Shown here in pieces: positions 44,609 to 55,887 of a stretch of 64,000 nt of DNA. The DNA comes from Dipteronia dyeriana (taxonomy: Eukaryota > Streptophyta > Magnoliopsida > Sapindales > Sapindaceae). Positions within the stretch are counted from its first letter, which is position 1. Each line of letters opens with the position of its first letter. The position numbers and the translations under genes were made by a program. The notes beneath the pieces are model-generated. The model was given only the letters and a program-made list of their open reading frames with translations, was not told where the DNA came from and did no database searches. The stretch covers positions 37,697,098-37,761,097 of the forward strand of contig CM065297.1 of assembly GCA_032871835.1 (NCBI GenBank), in the 5' to 3' direction.

Positions 44609-45305
44609 TCAACAATCTATTAGCCTTGACAGAATATCTGCTATAGTATTATCTTTTCCACTTATATGTTCAAAATCTGCTTTATATCCTCTTCCTGTTA
44701 AAGTTTCTAGAAACCCTATCCATGTTTTGCTAACATATGAATTTTTCTTTTCAAAATTCTTTTTCTGTTCCTTTTTATAAGATTCTTTTATATTGTTACA
44801 ATCAGTTCTTACTGTAAAGGATTCATTCTGTATATATATATATATGAAACTGGTTTAAAGAATTTATAATTCCTAAAATTTCTAATTCGGTACTAGATCT
44901 TCTAGATTCTACTTCTGAAAATTTTCCTTCTAATTCGGTACTAGATTTTCTAGATTCTACTTCTGAAAATTTTCCACTAGCATACATAGTTATTTCTTTT
45001 GTATTCTTTATGTTATTCTTTGTGGGCTTTTGAATTAATATGCCAGCCCGTCCCTTGCTACTAGCATCTGTTTGCACTATCTTATAGTAGCTATCTATTG
45101 GTAAAGCTATTGGGCTTAAGTTTTATGCTATCTTTTTTATCTTCTGTACTAGCTTCACATCTTCACTATTAAAGTATTTCTGACCATTCTTACTAACTTT
45201 GTTATAAAGGGGCCTAACTAGGGTACTTAAATTAGGTATAAATTTTCTACCATAATTTAACAATCCTAAAATTTTTTGTAGTTCTTTAGTCTCCCCTATT
45301 TTGTC
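44609..45305 (-). pseudogene. EPRV copy 3 RT connection and RNase H, broken
   Basis: The RT end is read at about 45300-45125 (ELQKILGLLNYGRKFIPNL, then NGQKYFNSED), with a stop near 45122. RNase H follows: QTDASSKGRAGIL with the catalytic Asp (about 45075), then ASGKFSEVESR and SSTELE, and the C-terminal part with FTVRTDCNNIK, FEHISGKDNTIADILSR, and a stop at 44609. A 48-bp tandem duplication doubles the GKFSEVESR-SSTELE piece (about 44891-44986), and a TA run (44829-44846) disrupts the following frame. The upstream RT fingers and palm are missing. Confidence 0.8.
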
Positions 45306-45372
45306 AGGGAAAATTTTTGTTTATACGAAACCTAATTTTTATTTTTCACTCTTCGGTTGCACAGATTTTCCC
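45306..45372 (+). repeat. B-family LTR tail
   Basis: AGGGAAAATTTTTGTTTATACG, then AAACCTAATTTTTATTT, then TTCCCTATA, match the last 65 bp of B LTRs (compare 22875-22956). It is probably the tail of L5 beyond the viral insert, although L3 also lacks exactly this segment. Confidence 0.7.
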
Positions 45373-46690
45373 TATATCGATTAAGAGGAAACCTTCTCTC
45401 ATGTGGCCATGCTATAATCCACTAGGATACTCTTGTCCATTGCGGCAAAGACCTAGACATTTGGCAAATGGACGTAAAGTTAGCTTTCCTTAATGGAAGT
45501 CTTGAGGAAAGCATCTATATGTTGAAACCAAAAGGATTCATTCAAAAAGGCCAAGAGGAAAAGGAATGCAAAATGGAAAGATCTATATATGGATTGAAGC
45601 AAGCATCCAGATACTAGAACATAAGGTTTGTTCAAGCCATGAAAAGTTTTGGATTTATTCAAAACCTTGATGAAACCTGTGTATACAAAAGGATTACAGG
45701 TTACAAGTTGGTTTCCTTAGTTTTTTACATTGTTGATATACTACTCTTTTGAAACGATTTAGATGTATTGACATCAGTAAAAGAATGGTTAGCAAAACAA
45801 TTTGATATGAAGGACTTAGGAGAAGCAAATTATGTTCTTGGTATCCAATGCATAAGAGACAGAAAGAATAGAATGATTACATTATCCCAAGCTTCATACA
45901 TAGATAAAACCTTGTCAAGATTTTCCATGCAAGGTTCCAAGAAAGGAATCAAACTTTATAAGGAACAAGTTCCAAAGAATGAGCATGAAGAGCAATTCAT
46001 GAGTACGGTTCCATATGCCTCAGCAGTTGGGAGTCCCATGTACGCAATGCTCTATACTAGACTATATATTTGTTTTGTTGTTGTCATAGTTAGCAGGTTT
46101 CAATCGAAACCTGGTCCTGATCACTGGACGAATGTCAAGCATATTTTCAAGTATCTCAAGAGAACGAGAGATTATATGCTTGTACACTCTAGAGGGAATT
46201 TAATTCCCGTTGGGTATAAAGATTCCGACTTCCAACCAATTCTGATTCCAGAAGATCAATATCTGGATATGTGTTTACACTTGGAGTAGGGCCAGTCATA
46301 TGGTGGAGTATCAAGCTATCTTGTATTGCTGATTCCACTATGGAAGCTGAGTATTTTACCACATGCGAGACAGCTAAAAAGGTTGTCTGGCTCTGCCAGT
46401 TTTTGATTGACTTGGAAGTGGTTCCTGATGTGAATAAGTAGATAACTATCTATTGTGACAATAATGGAGGAGTGGCTAATTCGAGAGGACCAAGAAGTGA
46501 TAAGAGAGGGAAACACATTGAAAGAAAGTATCACCCTTTAATTGAAATTGTGCATAGGGAGAAATGACGATAACCAAGATCGCGTCGGCAGAAAATCTAG
46601 TTGATCCCTTCACAAAGGCTCTTCCACAAAAGAGTTTTGATGGGCACCTAGAGAATATAGGTATAAGAGATATGACACATTTGCTATAAA
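45373..46690 (+). pseudogene. B-family RT and RNase H continuation (element B2)
   Basis: The text continues copia RT just where 18312 stops, overlapping it by about 16 nt (GATTA, AAAC). The catalytic motif is degraded (FYIVDILLF in place of YVDD). The later RT/connection is open at 45768-46289 (KQFDMKDLGEANYVLGIQ, LSQASYIDKTLSRF). RNase H is in pieces to about 46640 (ADSTMEAEYF-like, GDNNGG-like). The purine tract TTGGGGAT precedes L6. Confidence 0.82.
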
Positions 46691-46703
46691 GCAAGTTGGG
46701 GAT

Positions 46704-47187
46704 TGTTGGGATTATGATCGATAGCAAGAGTGTAATAATGTATTTGACAATCTTTTCATATTAATAAAAGAGATTTCAAGTTTAACAAATCTTATAGCAT
46801 CTATAGTTTCGTTAGTATAACTGTCAAAAGTAAATAATCATAAGGTCAAAATACTATGTGAAAAGAAGAATTGTTCGTACATCTGGATATGTATGAGGTA
46901 GACACAATTTTTTAGTTAGTCTTGGATAATATTCATTACTTAAGATAAAGGTTGGGAGCCTTTATCATGTCAAAGTTGTAGATTCTTTTGCTAGCATTTG
47001 TGTAGGATCAAATATGTTATAATGAGTCTAAAATCATCAAAGTGTGGTGTCTTTGGGTAAAAGAATCTAGTACACCGGGTGTATTGAATAGGATCACAGT
47101 GAAATGCTTTATCTAGAAATGTCAATGAATAAAAAATTTCACTAGAAGATATTCGGAGAGTCTATCTCAATCCTGAGATAAATAATT
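46704..47187 (+). repeat. B-family LTR copy L6 (5' part only), 3' LTR of B2
   Basis: Starts TGTTGGGATTATGATCG and matches the first 484 bp or so of the B LTRs, then stops in the text TCCTGAGATAAAT, where gypsy sequence begins. Confidence 0.83.
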
Positions 47188-49500
47188 GCCACATGAATAC
47201 TCTAATTCTCTATTGATTTATGCAGCTTCAGTTGTTCCACTGCCGGCGTAGTAAGAGCTTGGCCCACTTGATAGCTTGACACTTTAAAGATCTCTTTTTC
47301 CGTCTAGTTCCCTCACCGCTCAAACTGCTAAGTCTCCTTCTTCTTCTATCATGGCTAGAGGTGGTGGGCACATACCCATTGGAATTCCTATGTCAACGCT
47401 GCTGCCTGTGTCAATCAGGACACGATGGACCAAGCACTTGGTGATCTGTACCAGGATCACCATAGGGTCATCGTGTGGCTGCATGGTATTGTACATATCT
47501 GGTTCAGTAAAAGTGATATGAAATGATAGGGAGGTTCCCGCCAAGCCTTGATCTACTTTGAAGATACTTTAACCCTCTCAAATTTGGGGAATCTTCCTTG
47601 CTTGGTTCTGTCTGGAAATGTTAGAGGTACCAACTTTGAAGGGTCCTACACTAATGGTGTGTATGACATGGATTTGCTATATGAGGTCTTTCTGTTCCCC
47701 TTTTCTCTTCTTAGGATGATCTCAGATGTCGATTTAAACCTCCTTGCCTATGAGGATGCTCTCAAACCTGTTGTAGGAATTCTACCAAACAATCGCCCCT
47801 CATCATGGCTTTGTTCTTGTTATGGAGGTTGTAATACTCTGTGGTGTTGTGTCCCACATCCTCATGGAAATCATAGTAATTGTACTAGTTATTTGTATCT
47901 ACTAAGGATTTTATAGGATCGGGCTTTTTTAGCAGCTCTTTATCCCGAATGGCAAAGTAAATCATCTCACAGGACACGTTTAGAGGAGTAGAGTTGTCAT
48001 ATCCCATCTCATCCTAGGCTTTAGGGTCACCACTCTGGGAGGAGGTGAGACTCGAGGAAGGGTTGGCCAAGTCAAGTATTGGTCCCGTGGAGGTTGGTAA
48101 GGTGAAGGTCAATATTTGGACTGATTGAGAAGGTCTTTTCTAAGCCTTCTTGGTTGATACAGGCTTGGGCGCTTCCTTCTTCTAGCGCTTGGTAGTCCTC
48201 ATGTCATCATGCTCGATCTTGACTCTGAGCTGCTCATCTATTTTCACTGAGGGCTGTTTCATAGGCCTCCTGGAAGGTTTTAGATAGACGTATGGTGAGG
48301 GATCGGGACAATCTGCTTGCCCATAGGTTCCTACGAAAGTTAGCCAGGGACTTCTTTTCAGGGAAACCATATGAATCACCTCCTTATAGAACCTCTCCAC
48401 GTATGACTTGAGTGCCTCCCCATGAACCTAAAAGACATATTGTAGGTGGGTCGGATCATTCGGTTGTGGTTTGATCCCTTGAAACTGCTAGAAAAAAATC
48501 TTTCGATAATTTTGAGAAACCATCCGTGCTACCTGCGGTTAACTTTCTGAACCACGTTTTGGCATTGTCAGTCATCATGGTCGGGAACATCCTGCATATG
48601 GTTGCTCTGGTAGCATTCTGGACCTCCATCCGTTGGATGAAGCTATCCATGTGGTTTAGAGGATCTTCAGTAGCCGAATATTTGTCAACCGACAATTTGA
48701 ATTTAGGAGGGAGCTTTGCTTCCTCTATCCTCCTAGAGAAGGGAGCGTTTATCTTGCCCAACGGATCCTTTCTACTCTTATGGTGTTTGCTTATCTTTAA
48801 CTTCTGGATATCCTTATGCATCCAAACCAGCTATTCCCGTAAGCACTTATTCTCGGCATTCTTATATTCAACTTCAGAGTTTTCATTGTCAGAGCCCTTA
48901 AAGGATGGAGTTCTCGCCTCTACTATCTTTGGGGGAAGGATCTTTCCTGGCATTTCTCTAGCTTCCTCCTACCTCTGGTCTGGGCTTTCTTCTGGTACCA
49001 TAGGTGTAACTGAATGACAAGGTCTCCCTAGCAAGATGTTAGCATTTGGTTTTAGCTGTCTTGGATGATAACAGGGCGACCTAAGTGGATCTAGAGGGTA
49101 TGGGCCCTAATCTGTCTTTAACCGAGGGGGAAGCTCTCAACCTGTCATGAACTAGTACCAATGGTAGTGGTCCCAACCTATCGAAGGTAGTAGGCCTAGT
49201 CCAGAATCTAACGGGATCTTCTCGGGAACCGGGCTCAACTGGTTGGGGGATGATTCCCTCTACCACAAGTCGGAGGTAGATGCTCTCAACGAATGCTATA
49301 GCTTGTTGCTCAAGCATAGCCTGATCTGTTACCGGGGCCCGTGCGATAGTAGACGGGATTAGGGTAGGATGGTGATATCTCGACTTCTTCCCTTTCTTTT
49401 GTCCTCTCTTGGTTTAGGCAACAAACTGCTGTCGTGAAGCCTCGGGCTACCCTTAGGATTATCAAAGCCTTAAGATCCCATAAAAATGATTAGCACGTGA
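47188..49500 (-). pseudogene. Element G: Ty3/gypsy gag-protease remnant
   Basis: Minus strand. An N-terminal region (49081-49317) comes first. Then a retrotransposon gag domain at about 48456-48821 (PFSRRIEEAKLPPKFK, DPLNHMDSFIQRMEVQNAT, DNAKTWFRKL). Next is a linker (48182-48400), and finally the aspartic protease at about 47320-47544 (VHRVLIDTGSSVDI). The gag type fits the Tat/Ogre side of gypsy. Several shifts and stops. It ends at the junction with L6; no RT or LTR is seen. Confidence 0.78.
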
Positions 49501-49764
49501 TTTTATAAAGGGTGTGGAATCTTCCCATAGACAGTTTTGAGGTAGGTTGTAATGTGCTTTACCAGTTATCTAGAGGTACATTCTACCAGGTATTTAACAA
49601 GGCGGAAAATTTTCCTATAGGGCCTTGCCAAATTTGGGTATTAACAATTATTAAATGGAGATTGCAGGCTCAAATCATGACTGAGACAAAGATTAAAGTA
49701 ATTAAATTATTTTATTCTTTACATAGTCTAGTATTTAAGTTTAAGTCTACTAGGGTTAGGCGGG
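49501..49764. other. Unassigned spacer
   Basis: No frame or repeat I recognise. It lies between the 5' side of gypsy remnant G and the LTR of element E and may be leader of G. Confidence 0.4.
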
Positions 49765-50172
49765 TGTTAGAATTCTATTTTACATAGTACACTTAAATAC
49801 TAATATCTTTTTAAATATATGACCATATATTTAAAAAAGATACGTAACTTGTTATTAAATATACATAGATATATTAACTTAACAAGGATATAGACTCATT
49901 GTGTCATTGAACAAAAAGCAACAAGAAGAAAAGGAGTTTTCTTCAAGCCTCTGCATCCACCTTAGTTACTTGAGGATCGTGATGTGCCCACACAAAGTTA
50001 CTTGATTATGGGACACAGCAAGGAAGACTTGATGGTTCATAATCGGAATAAAGCTTAAAGAAACGAAGGAGTAGATCGTCAATGGTATGATCTAACAATC
50101 AATCTATATTCTTGTATCTAAAAGTTTCTAAAACCCAGTTTTCGCTGTGTAATTTTAATCTGGGTTCCTACA
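49765..50172 (+). repeat. Element E 5' LTR (about 408 bp)
   Basis: Starts TGTTAGAATTCTATTTT and ends GGGTTCCTACA, followed after 2 nt by a tRNA-Met primer site. There is no 3' partner in the window, so the left boundary rests on TG plus the primer-site position only. Confidence 0.6.
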
Positions 50173-50174
50173 GT

Positions 50175-50186
50175 TGGTATCAGAGC
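50175..50186 (+). other. Primer-binding site of element E
   Basis: TGGTATCAGAGC, the initiator tRNA-Met complement, just after the presumed LTR end. Confidence 0.85.
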
Positions 50187-52177
50187 AAATTATACAATAT
50201 ATAAGAATAAAAGTTTTTTTTTCCATAGTTTTATTCTTTGATTTGCTTGTGCGGTATATGTAGGCACTTTCTAAAGATTGTACGATGTTAATAATTATTT
50301 TTACTTTATTATGAACATGGTTGATCGTTAATTATATGGTACAGTGGGTTTAGAGTTCTTATTAAAGTTTCTAATATTCTTCTCATGTAAAATTAATGCC
50401 AGGATGTATTTTTTAATATTTTTTTTAGCTATGTATTCTTTGTTATAAATTTTTGGCTATGTATTTTGTTTAAAAATTTGTATGAAGAAATCAGACGAAA
50501 GGGACGGAAGACAGAAGAGTGGGATCGGAAAGCAGCGTAAGTCTGCTGCGTGTGGAATGGTTGTGCACGAGGCAGCCTCGTGATGTCTTTATGCATGACT
50601 GGTTGCGTATGTGCGACTGGCTAGTTGTGCATGCTTGCTGTTGCGTGATTGTCGAGTGTGCGGTTGCAGACAGCCTTTGCATGCAAATGACGGCCACACT
50701 TGAAACGCTACAGTTTTGAATTTACAACACTAGGGTTCTCAAATTAGAAAAATATTTTTGGCTGGATATTTTTTTTATGCTTTGGGCCTCCAGTAAGTGT
50801 TGGAGTAACACTTGGGCATTAAGTTTGATTCAAGAGATGGATCACAGCAAAAAATAATTAAATTATTTATTCAAGTTGGACTTGGTTAAATGCCCAAAAA
50901 TAAGAAGAACCCAAAGACTTGAAGAATATTGGAATTACTTGAATAACAAGGAATGCCTTAGATAACTTTTTGTAATTGGATATATTTTTTTAGGTTAAAT
51001 AACCCATTGTACTTGGTCTCTCATGTATGTTTTTATTATGAGATGATTAAAGCATTGTCATACATATACATTTCATTTAGATTAGGTGTGCCTACAAAAA
51101 CATATATATATTTTTTATATATCATGCATGCGTGATACCCATTAAAAATTATGTGTTTTACTTTTTTTAATTTGATTTCAATTTTTGATATTCACATAAT
51201 TGACTAATAAATAATGCGATTGGTTTTTAAAGTAAAATCTTTATAATTCTCATTAATAACTAGTTTATTAATTATATCATTTAATTAGAAAGATTAGTTA
51301 GGCCCTAACTTAATATTAGGTTTAATAAGATTAAAGTCCGAATATAAATGGACCTAATATTGTGATTGGTTTTAATAGTTAAAACTTGGCAAAATCACAT
51401 TAAATAATTCTAGTCCTAGTAAAATTGTTTACATAGATTAGAATTTGAATAATGAACTAGATTTTTAATTACTTAATAATCAGATTAGTCCATTTGTTAT
51501 TAGAATAAGATTCTAATAATTTGTTATATATGCCCTAAACATCTGGATTGAAATTAGTTGTTTAATCTTAGTAATATCTAGGTCCACTAGTAATTGAAAA
51601 CCCTAATTCTAAAAAATTGAGTGGGAGAGGGATATATGACATTATATCCCGTAGTCTCCATCATCAGTTCAGCATCGAGAGATTCAAGTGAAGTCACTTG
51701 AATTACAAGATGACTTTGTTTTCATCCTCTTTAAGGAGGGCTTCCCTCAGAATCAATATCAAGGTTGACTTCCAAACATATAGAATTTCTGAGTGTATTT
51801 TGGGATTGACCGACCCTAACACGACAATTCTCAAGTTAAACTTAAGAGATCTGAAATAGTGGGTTACACTCTCAAGGTTTTCATTAAAATGGTTAATTAT
51901 AAACCTGACTGAATTAAATGATGGTTAACTGATAGAGGAATAAGAGTTATTCTGGTATATCATTTGATTAAGAATGTCTCGATCCAACATGTATGAATTT
52001 GATTTATCATAAGGCGGCACTTACTTGTGATTTGTTGGATTGTCATGGCGTAGAAGCAATTTTAGGGATTTAATTGTTCATTAAATAAGTTCATGCATCA
52101 TGTTTAATTTTGTGCCAAACATTAACATGTGAATTAAATGTATGGTTGATTGAATTCTTTATTTATGTTTTTGCAGC
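50187..52177 (+). other. Element E leader
   Basis: About 2 kb without a convincing frame. It contains a GC-rich stretch at about 50500-50710 with many TGCG, GCATGC and CAGCCT motifs, and AT-rich sequence after it. Overlapping open frames on both strands in the GC-rich part mirror each other and look non-coding. Confidence 0.55.
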
Positions 52178-53060
52178 AATGTCCTTGGCACTATTACAAA
52201 TCCTTGCTAATGACAAATTAACCAGAGAAAAATACACAAAATGGAAACATCACATTAATGCAATTTTGGTGACATACCTAAAGTTTGTTCCTACGGAGGT
52301 GTGTCCTCCATAGCCTGCTGCCAATGCAATATGAAATGTTAGTGAGACATACCAAAATTGGGTCTCAACTGATGAGAATGCCTGAATGTTAGCTAGTATG
52401 ATAGATGTTCTAAGGCAATGACTATAACATTGAAAATCATGGAGTCACTGTAGGCTATGTTCGTGCAACCATCCAAGCAAAAGCGGTACAAAGTTGTTCG
52501 TACTGCAATGCTTGCTAGGATGAAGGAGGGTTCATTAGTTTGGGAACATGTCCTGGATATGATATCCAAATTCAATACAGTTTAGGTCAATGGTGGGGCC
52601 ATTGACAAACCTAGCCAGATGACCATCAAACTAACAACACTTCCCAAGAGTTTCGATCATTTCAAAAGCAACTATAGGATGAACAAGTTGAGGTTCAGTC
52701 AAACTTAGTTGCTTAATGAGCTCACTACCTTTGAGTCCATGACAAAGTAGAACAAGGGAAAGACCAGTAAAGCAAATGTCACTAAACCATCTTCCTCTAA
52801 ATCTAGGATACGAAAGAGGTCTACTGGCAAGGCTAAGAGTAAGCCACCCAAGAAAGCCTAAAGCAAAAAAAAAAATGGGCACCTCTATTGATAAGGATAA
52901 AGGCAAAGGAAAATGTTTTCATTGTAACAAGATTGGTCAACTGAAAAGGAACTACCCACAGTACCTTGAGGAGGTTGCCAAGAAGAAAAAGGCAAATGGT
53001 AAATGTGGTTTACCTGTAATTGAATCATGTTTAATGGAAGATGATTCTTCACCATAGATA
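52178..53060 (+). pseudogene. Element E gag (copia), heavily decayed
   Basis: The start MSLALLQILANDKLTREKYTKW is a typical copia gag opening. Many stops and shifts follow. The basic tail and zinc knuckle lie at 52776-53057 (KGKCFHCNKIGQLKRNYPQY), where the His and last Cys ligands are altered. About 300 codons in total. Confidence 0.8.
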
Positions 53061-53696
53061 GTTAATTCAGGGCACTAACCATGTTTGATATTCCTTGCAG
53101 TGGACTAGTTCTTGGACAAATCTCGAGGAGAGAGCCTCCTCTTTTCGTAATGGGTCAGAAGATATCATGTCAGCAAGAGCAGTGAGAGTAGTTAGAATCC
53201 AGTTTGAAAATTGATTTCACACAATGAACTTTGTTAATTTTGTTCTTGGATTCATAAGCAATTTGATTTCTGCATCCAAAGTGCTGGAACAATTATATTC
53301 TACTTTTTTTAATAATAAATCAGTTATTATTTCTCAAAATGGATTAAATATTTGTGTAGGTTTAAATGAAAAAACTTGTATGTTTTAAGACCGTTAATTC
53401 ATACATCACTGCTCAATAATGAATTGTTTAAAGTTGAAAAACCTAAAACAAAATGACAAAAATTTCTCCAGATAATGAAACGTATCTATGACATCAAAGA
53501 CTTGGCCATATTAACCTTGACAAGATATACAGACTAGTTAAAAGCGGGCCTTTAAGCCAGTTAAAGGTTGACATCTTACATGTCTGCGAATCTTGTTTAG
53601 AAGGCAAAATAACCCAGGGATCTTTTACTCGAAAATGGTTTAGAGCTCCGGAACCACTAGAGCTTATACATTCACAGGTGGTTATGAGTTTTATGT
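53061..53696 (+). pseudogene. Element E protease and integrase N-terminus, decayed
   Basis: The protease site is barely readable (ATAGTTAATTCAGGGC near 53055-53070). The pre-integrase zinc region (HQRLGHINLDKI, CESCLEGKI) is at about 53490-53610. The integrase entry ends at GGYEFYV, where solo LTR L7 is inserted. Confidence 0.8.
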
Positions 53697-55055
53697 TGTT
53701 GGGATAATACTCGATAGCAAGAGTGTAATAATAAATTTTATAATCTTTTCATATTAATAAACTGATTCCAGTTTAACAAATCTTATAGCATTTATAGTTT
53801 AATTATTATAATTGTCAAAAGTAAATAATCATAAGGTCAAAAGACTACGAGAAAAGAAGAATTGTTTGTACATCTAGATATGTATGAGGTAGACACAATT
53901 CTTTACTTAGACTTGATTAATATTCACGACTTACGATAAAGGTTGGGCACATTTCCTTTATCTTGTCAAAGTTATAGATTCTTTTGCTAGCATTTGAGTG
54001 GGATCAATTGTGTTATGATGAGTCTAAAATCATCAAAGTGAGGTGTCCTTAGGCAGAAGAATCTAGTGCATTGGGTGCATTGAATAGGATCACAATGAAA
54101 TACTTGATCCAAAATCGTCAACGGATACAATTTTTCACTTGAAGATAATCGAAGATTATATCTCAATCCAGAGATAAATGATGGACTTATGGTTGCAAGT
54201 GTTATCAATTGAGCTATCAAATAGTACGATTATATAGCATAGTCTATCATCGATAGTTTGGCGGTATTCATTTGTTGATCTATAAAGGACTTCATTTATA
54301 GATATGGACATTGTGGCCTCATTTATTAATGAGAGTAGAATATCATCATACGGATGTTTTGAGTTATTGGATATTAAATCTTAACGTTAAGTTTTCAATA
54401 GTGTCTATTGAAATATGACTTCTGGACAAATCAAAATATCCAAGTTCAAAATGTAGTCATATGAGTAAATATGGTAACTTGGAGAGCTATAGGCGGTTTA
54501 TGAGGTCTTGGCAATTACTGATATTCTTCACGAGGATACATTATCTCCATTAAGATTGTGTAGGGTATGAAGGAGAAATATTAACTTAATCTGTCTATAT
54601 TTAAGAGTTCAATTTTAGTTATTTAGTGGAACTAACTAAAATTAATAGATCAGACCTAAGTGAATCATTTGTTGATTGATTATGTTATGTCTATTGGAGC
54701 CTAAATTTAGATTTCCCTCCAAGATCCCCAATCCAAATGAACTTGCATGTATGACTTGATATATTCCACCGGACCAAATTATGGGTCCATCTAGAATTGT
54801 ATTAAGGCATGTGAAGTTGTTTCTTTTTCGTAAGAATTGGTTTAGTTCATATGAGGACTTTTTATTAAAGTCCAATGGATTTAATAAAATAGAAAAAACA
54901 ATATATTTGCCCATGTAAAGGCTTGGGAGGCTAGGGCTTGTAAAATAGCTTAATATATTGTTTTTATTTTATTATTCAATAAAATGGAAATTAATTAATT
55001 AATTGTTTAATTTAAGGTTAAAAACATTTTCCTTGTTGGAGAAGGTCTCCTAGAG

Positions 55056-55078
55056 TCATATTATTGTTGGTAATATGA
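55056..55078. other. Conserved LTR hairpin, copy L7
   Basis: The arms TCATATTA and TAATATGA enclose loop TTGTTGG. Compared with L2 there are two changed positions per arm, both compensated. Confidence 0.8.
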
Positions 55079-55887
55079 TAAGTATCGTATATACTGTATT
55101 TGATAAGTAGATAAATATAAGGAATTTATTTATCTGGTCAAATTAGGAAGTATTTGATTTTTATTAAAACTCTAGTTGACAATTTGTCAAATTAGGAATT
55201 TTTAACTCTAGTTAACAATTGATTAAATTATGAAGTTTTAATATAGTCACAATCTAGTTATATTCAATAATTGGTTATTGAATAAATATACTATTTGAGT
55301 TGGATTAGGAGTCTTGGTGTGGAAAAAAAAAAATCTATTTGGAAAAGGATTTTTTGTCACCAAGTAAATCCACCTAGAGATAGGAACTTGCCTACTAAGT
55401 AAATCCTCCATAGGAGAGGATTTGAGAAACTTATATATATCTCTAGGTTGAATTCAACCAAGGTACTATGATTTTACTCGAGGAAATTTGGCCAAGGCAA
55501 GTTTTCTTAGAATAAAATTTGGCCCACAGAGATTTTTGAGTGTGGAGAATCCGGTTGTTGCTCTAGATAAATTCTTCCAACTCTAAAGATAGGTGTGTGA
55601 AAATTCGGTAAAGAGGAAAAGGAAGAAAGAACATTTTTTTTTTGATAGTGCACTAGTAGCCTTTACATCAAAAGGTTTTGTGTACAACATCAAATAAAGG
55701 TTCATGCGAGTTTCAATCAAATTGATTGATAATTCACAAGTTACCTAACGTTATTTGTTTTTCTTCTTTAAGGATTATAGTGACCAATAAAAGAAAGTGA
55801 TTTTGTTTGTTTCCATCATCAGGTATACAATTTAAAGAAAGGGAGCTCACACTCTTAGGTTATTCACGTTCGTGATTGGATTGGAAG

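Larger units (their letters stand above)
28804..45305. mobile_element. Endogenous pararetrovirus block (Caulimoviridae), rearranged, with element F inserted
   Basis: Three pieces are seen. Copy 1 (plus, about 28855-34018) has ORF1-6, MP and CP-PR. Copy 2 (plus, about 34019-41298, less element F) has MP, CP-PR and RT entry. Copy 3 (minus, 45305 down to 41298) has RT end, RNase H, TAV, then ORF1-6. The family is shown by the 30K-type movement protein region, the coat protein with a CCHC knuckle, a retropepsin DTG, RNase H and a viroplasmin signature. There is no LTR, no integrase and no visible IGR or primer site. The RT catalytic centre is absent. Every long gene is broken, so this is a relic. 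Genus unresolved. Confidence 0.85.

Noticed and set aside
44508..44780. Plus-strand 90-aa frame inside the viral block
   Set aside because: Antisense to the RNase H end and TAV start on the minus strand.
48526..49017. Plus-strand 163-aa frame
   Set aside because: Antisense to the gypsy gag domain of element G, which has recognisable motifs on the minus strand.
50491..50719. Two opposing frames in the GC-rich part of the E leader
   Set aside because: Same position on both strands, no domain, and a repetitive composition; most likely non-coding.
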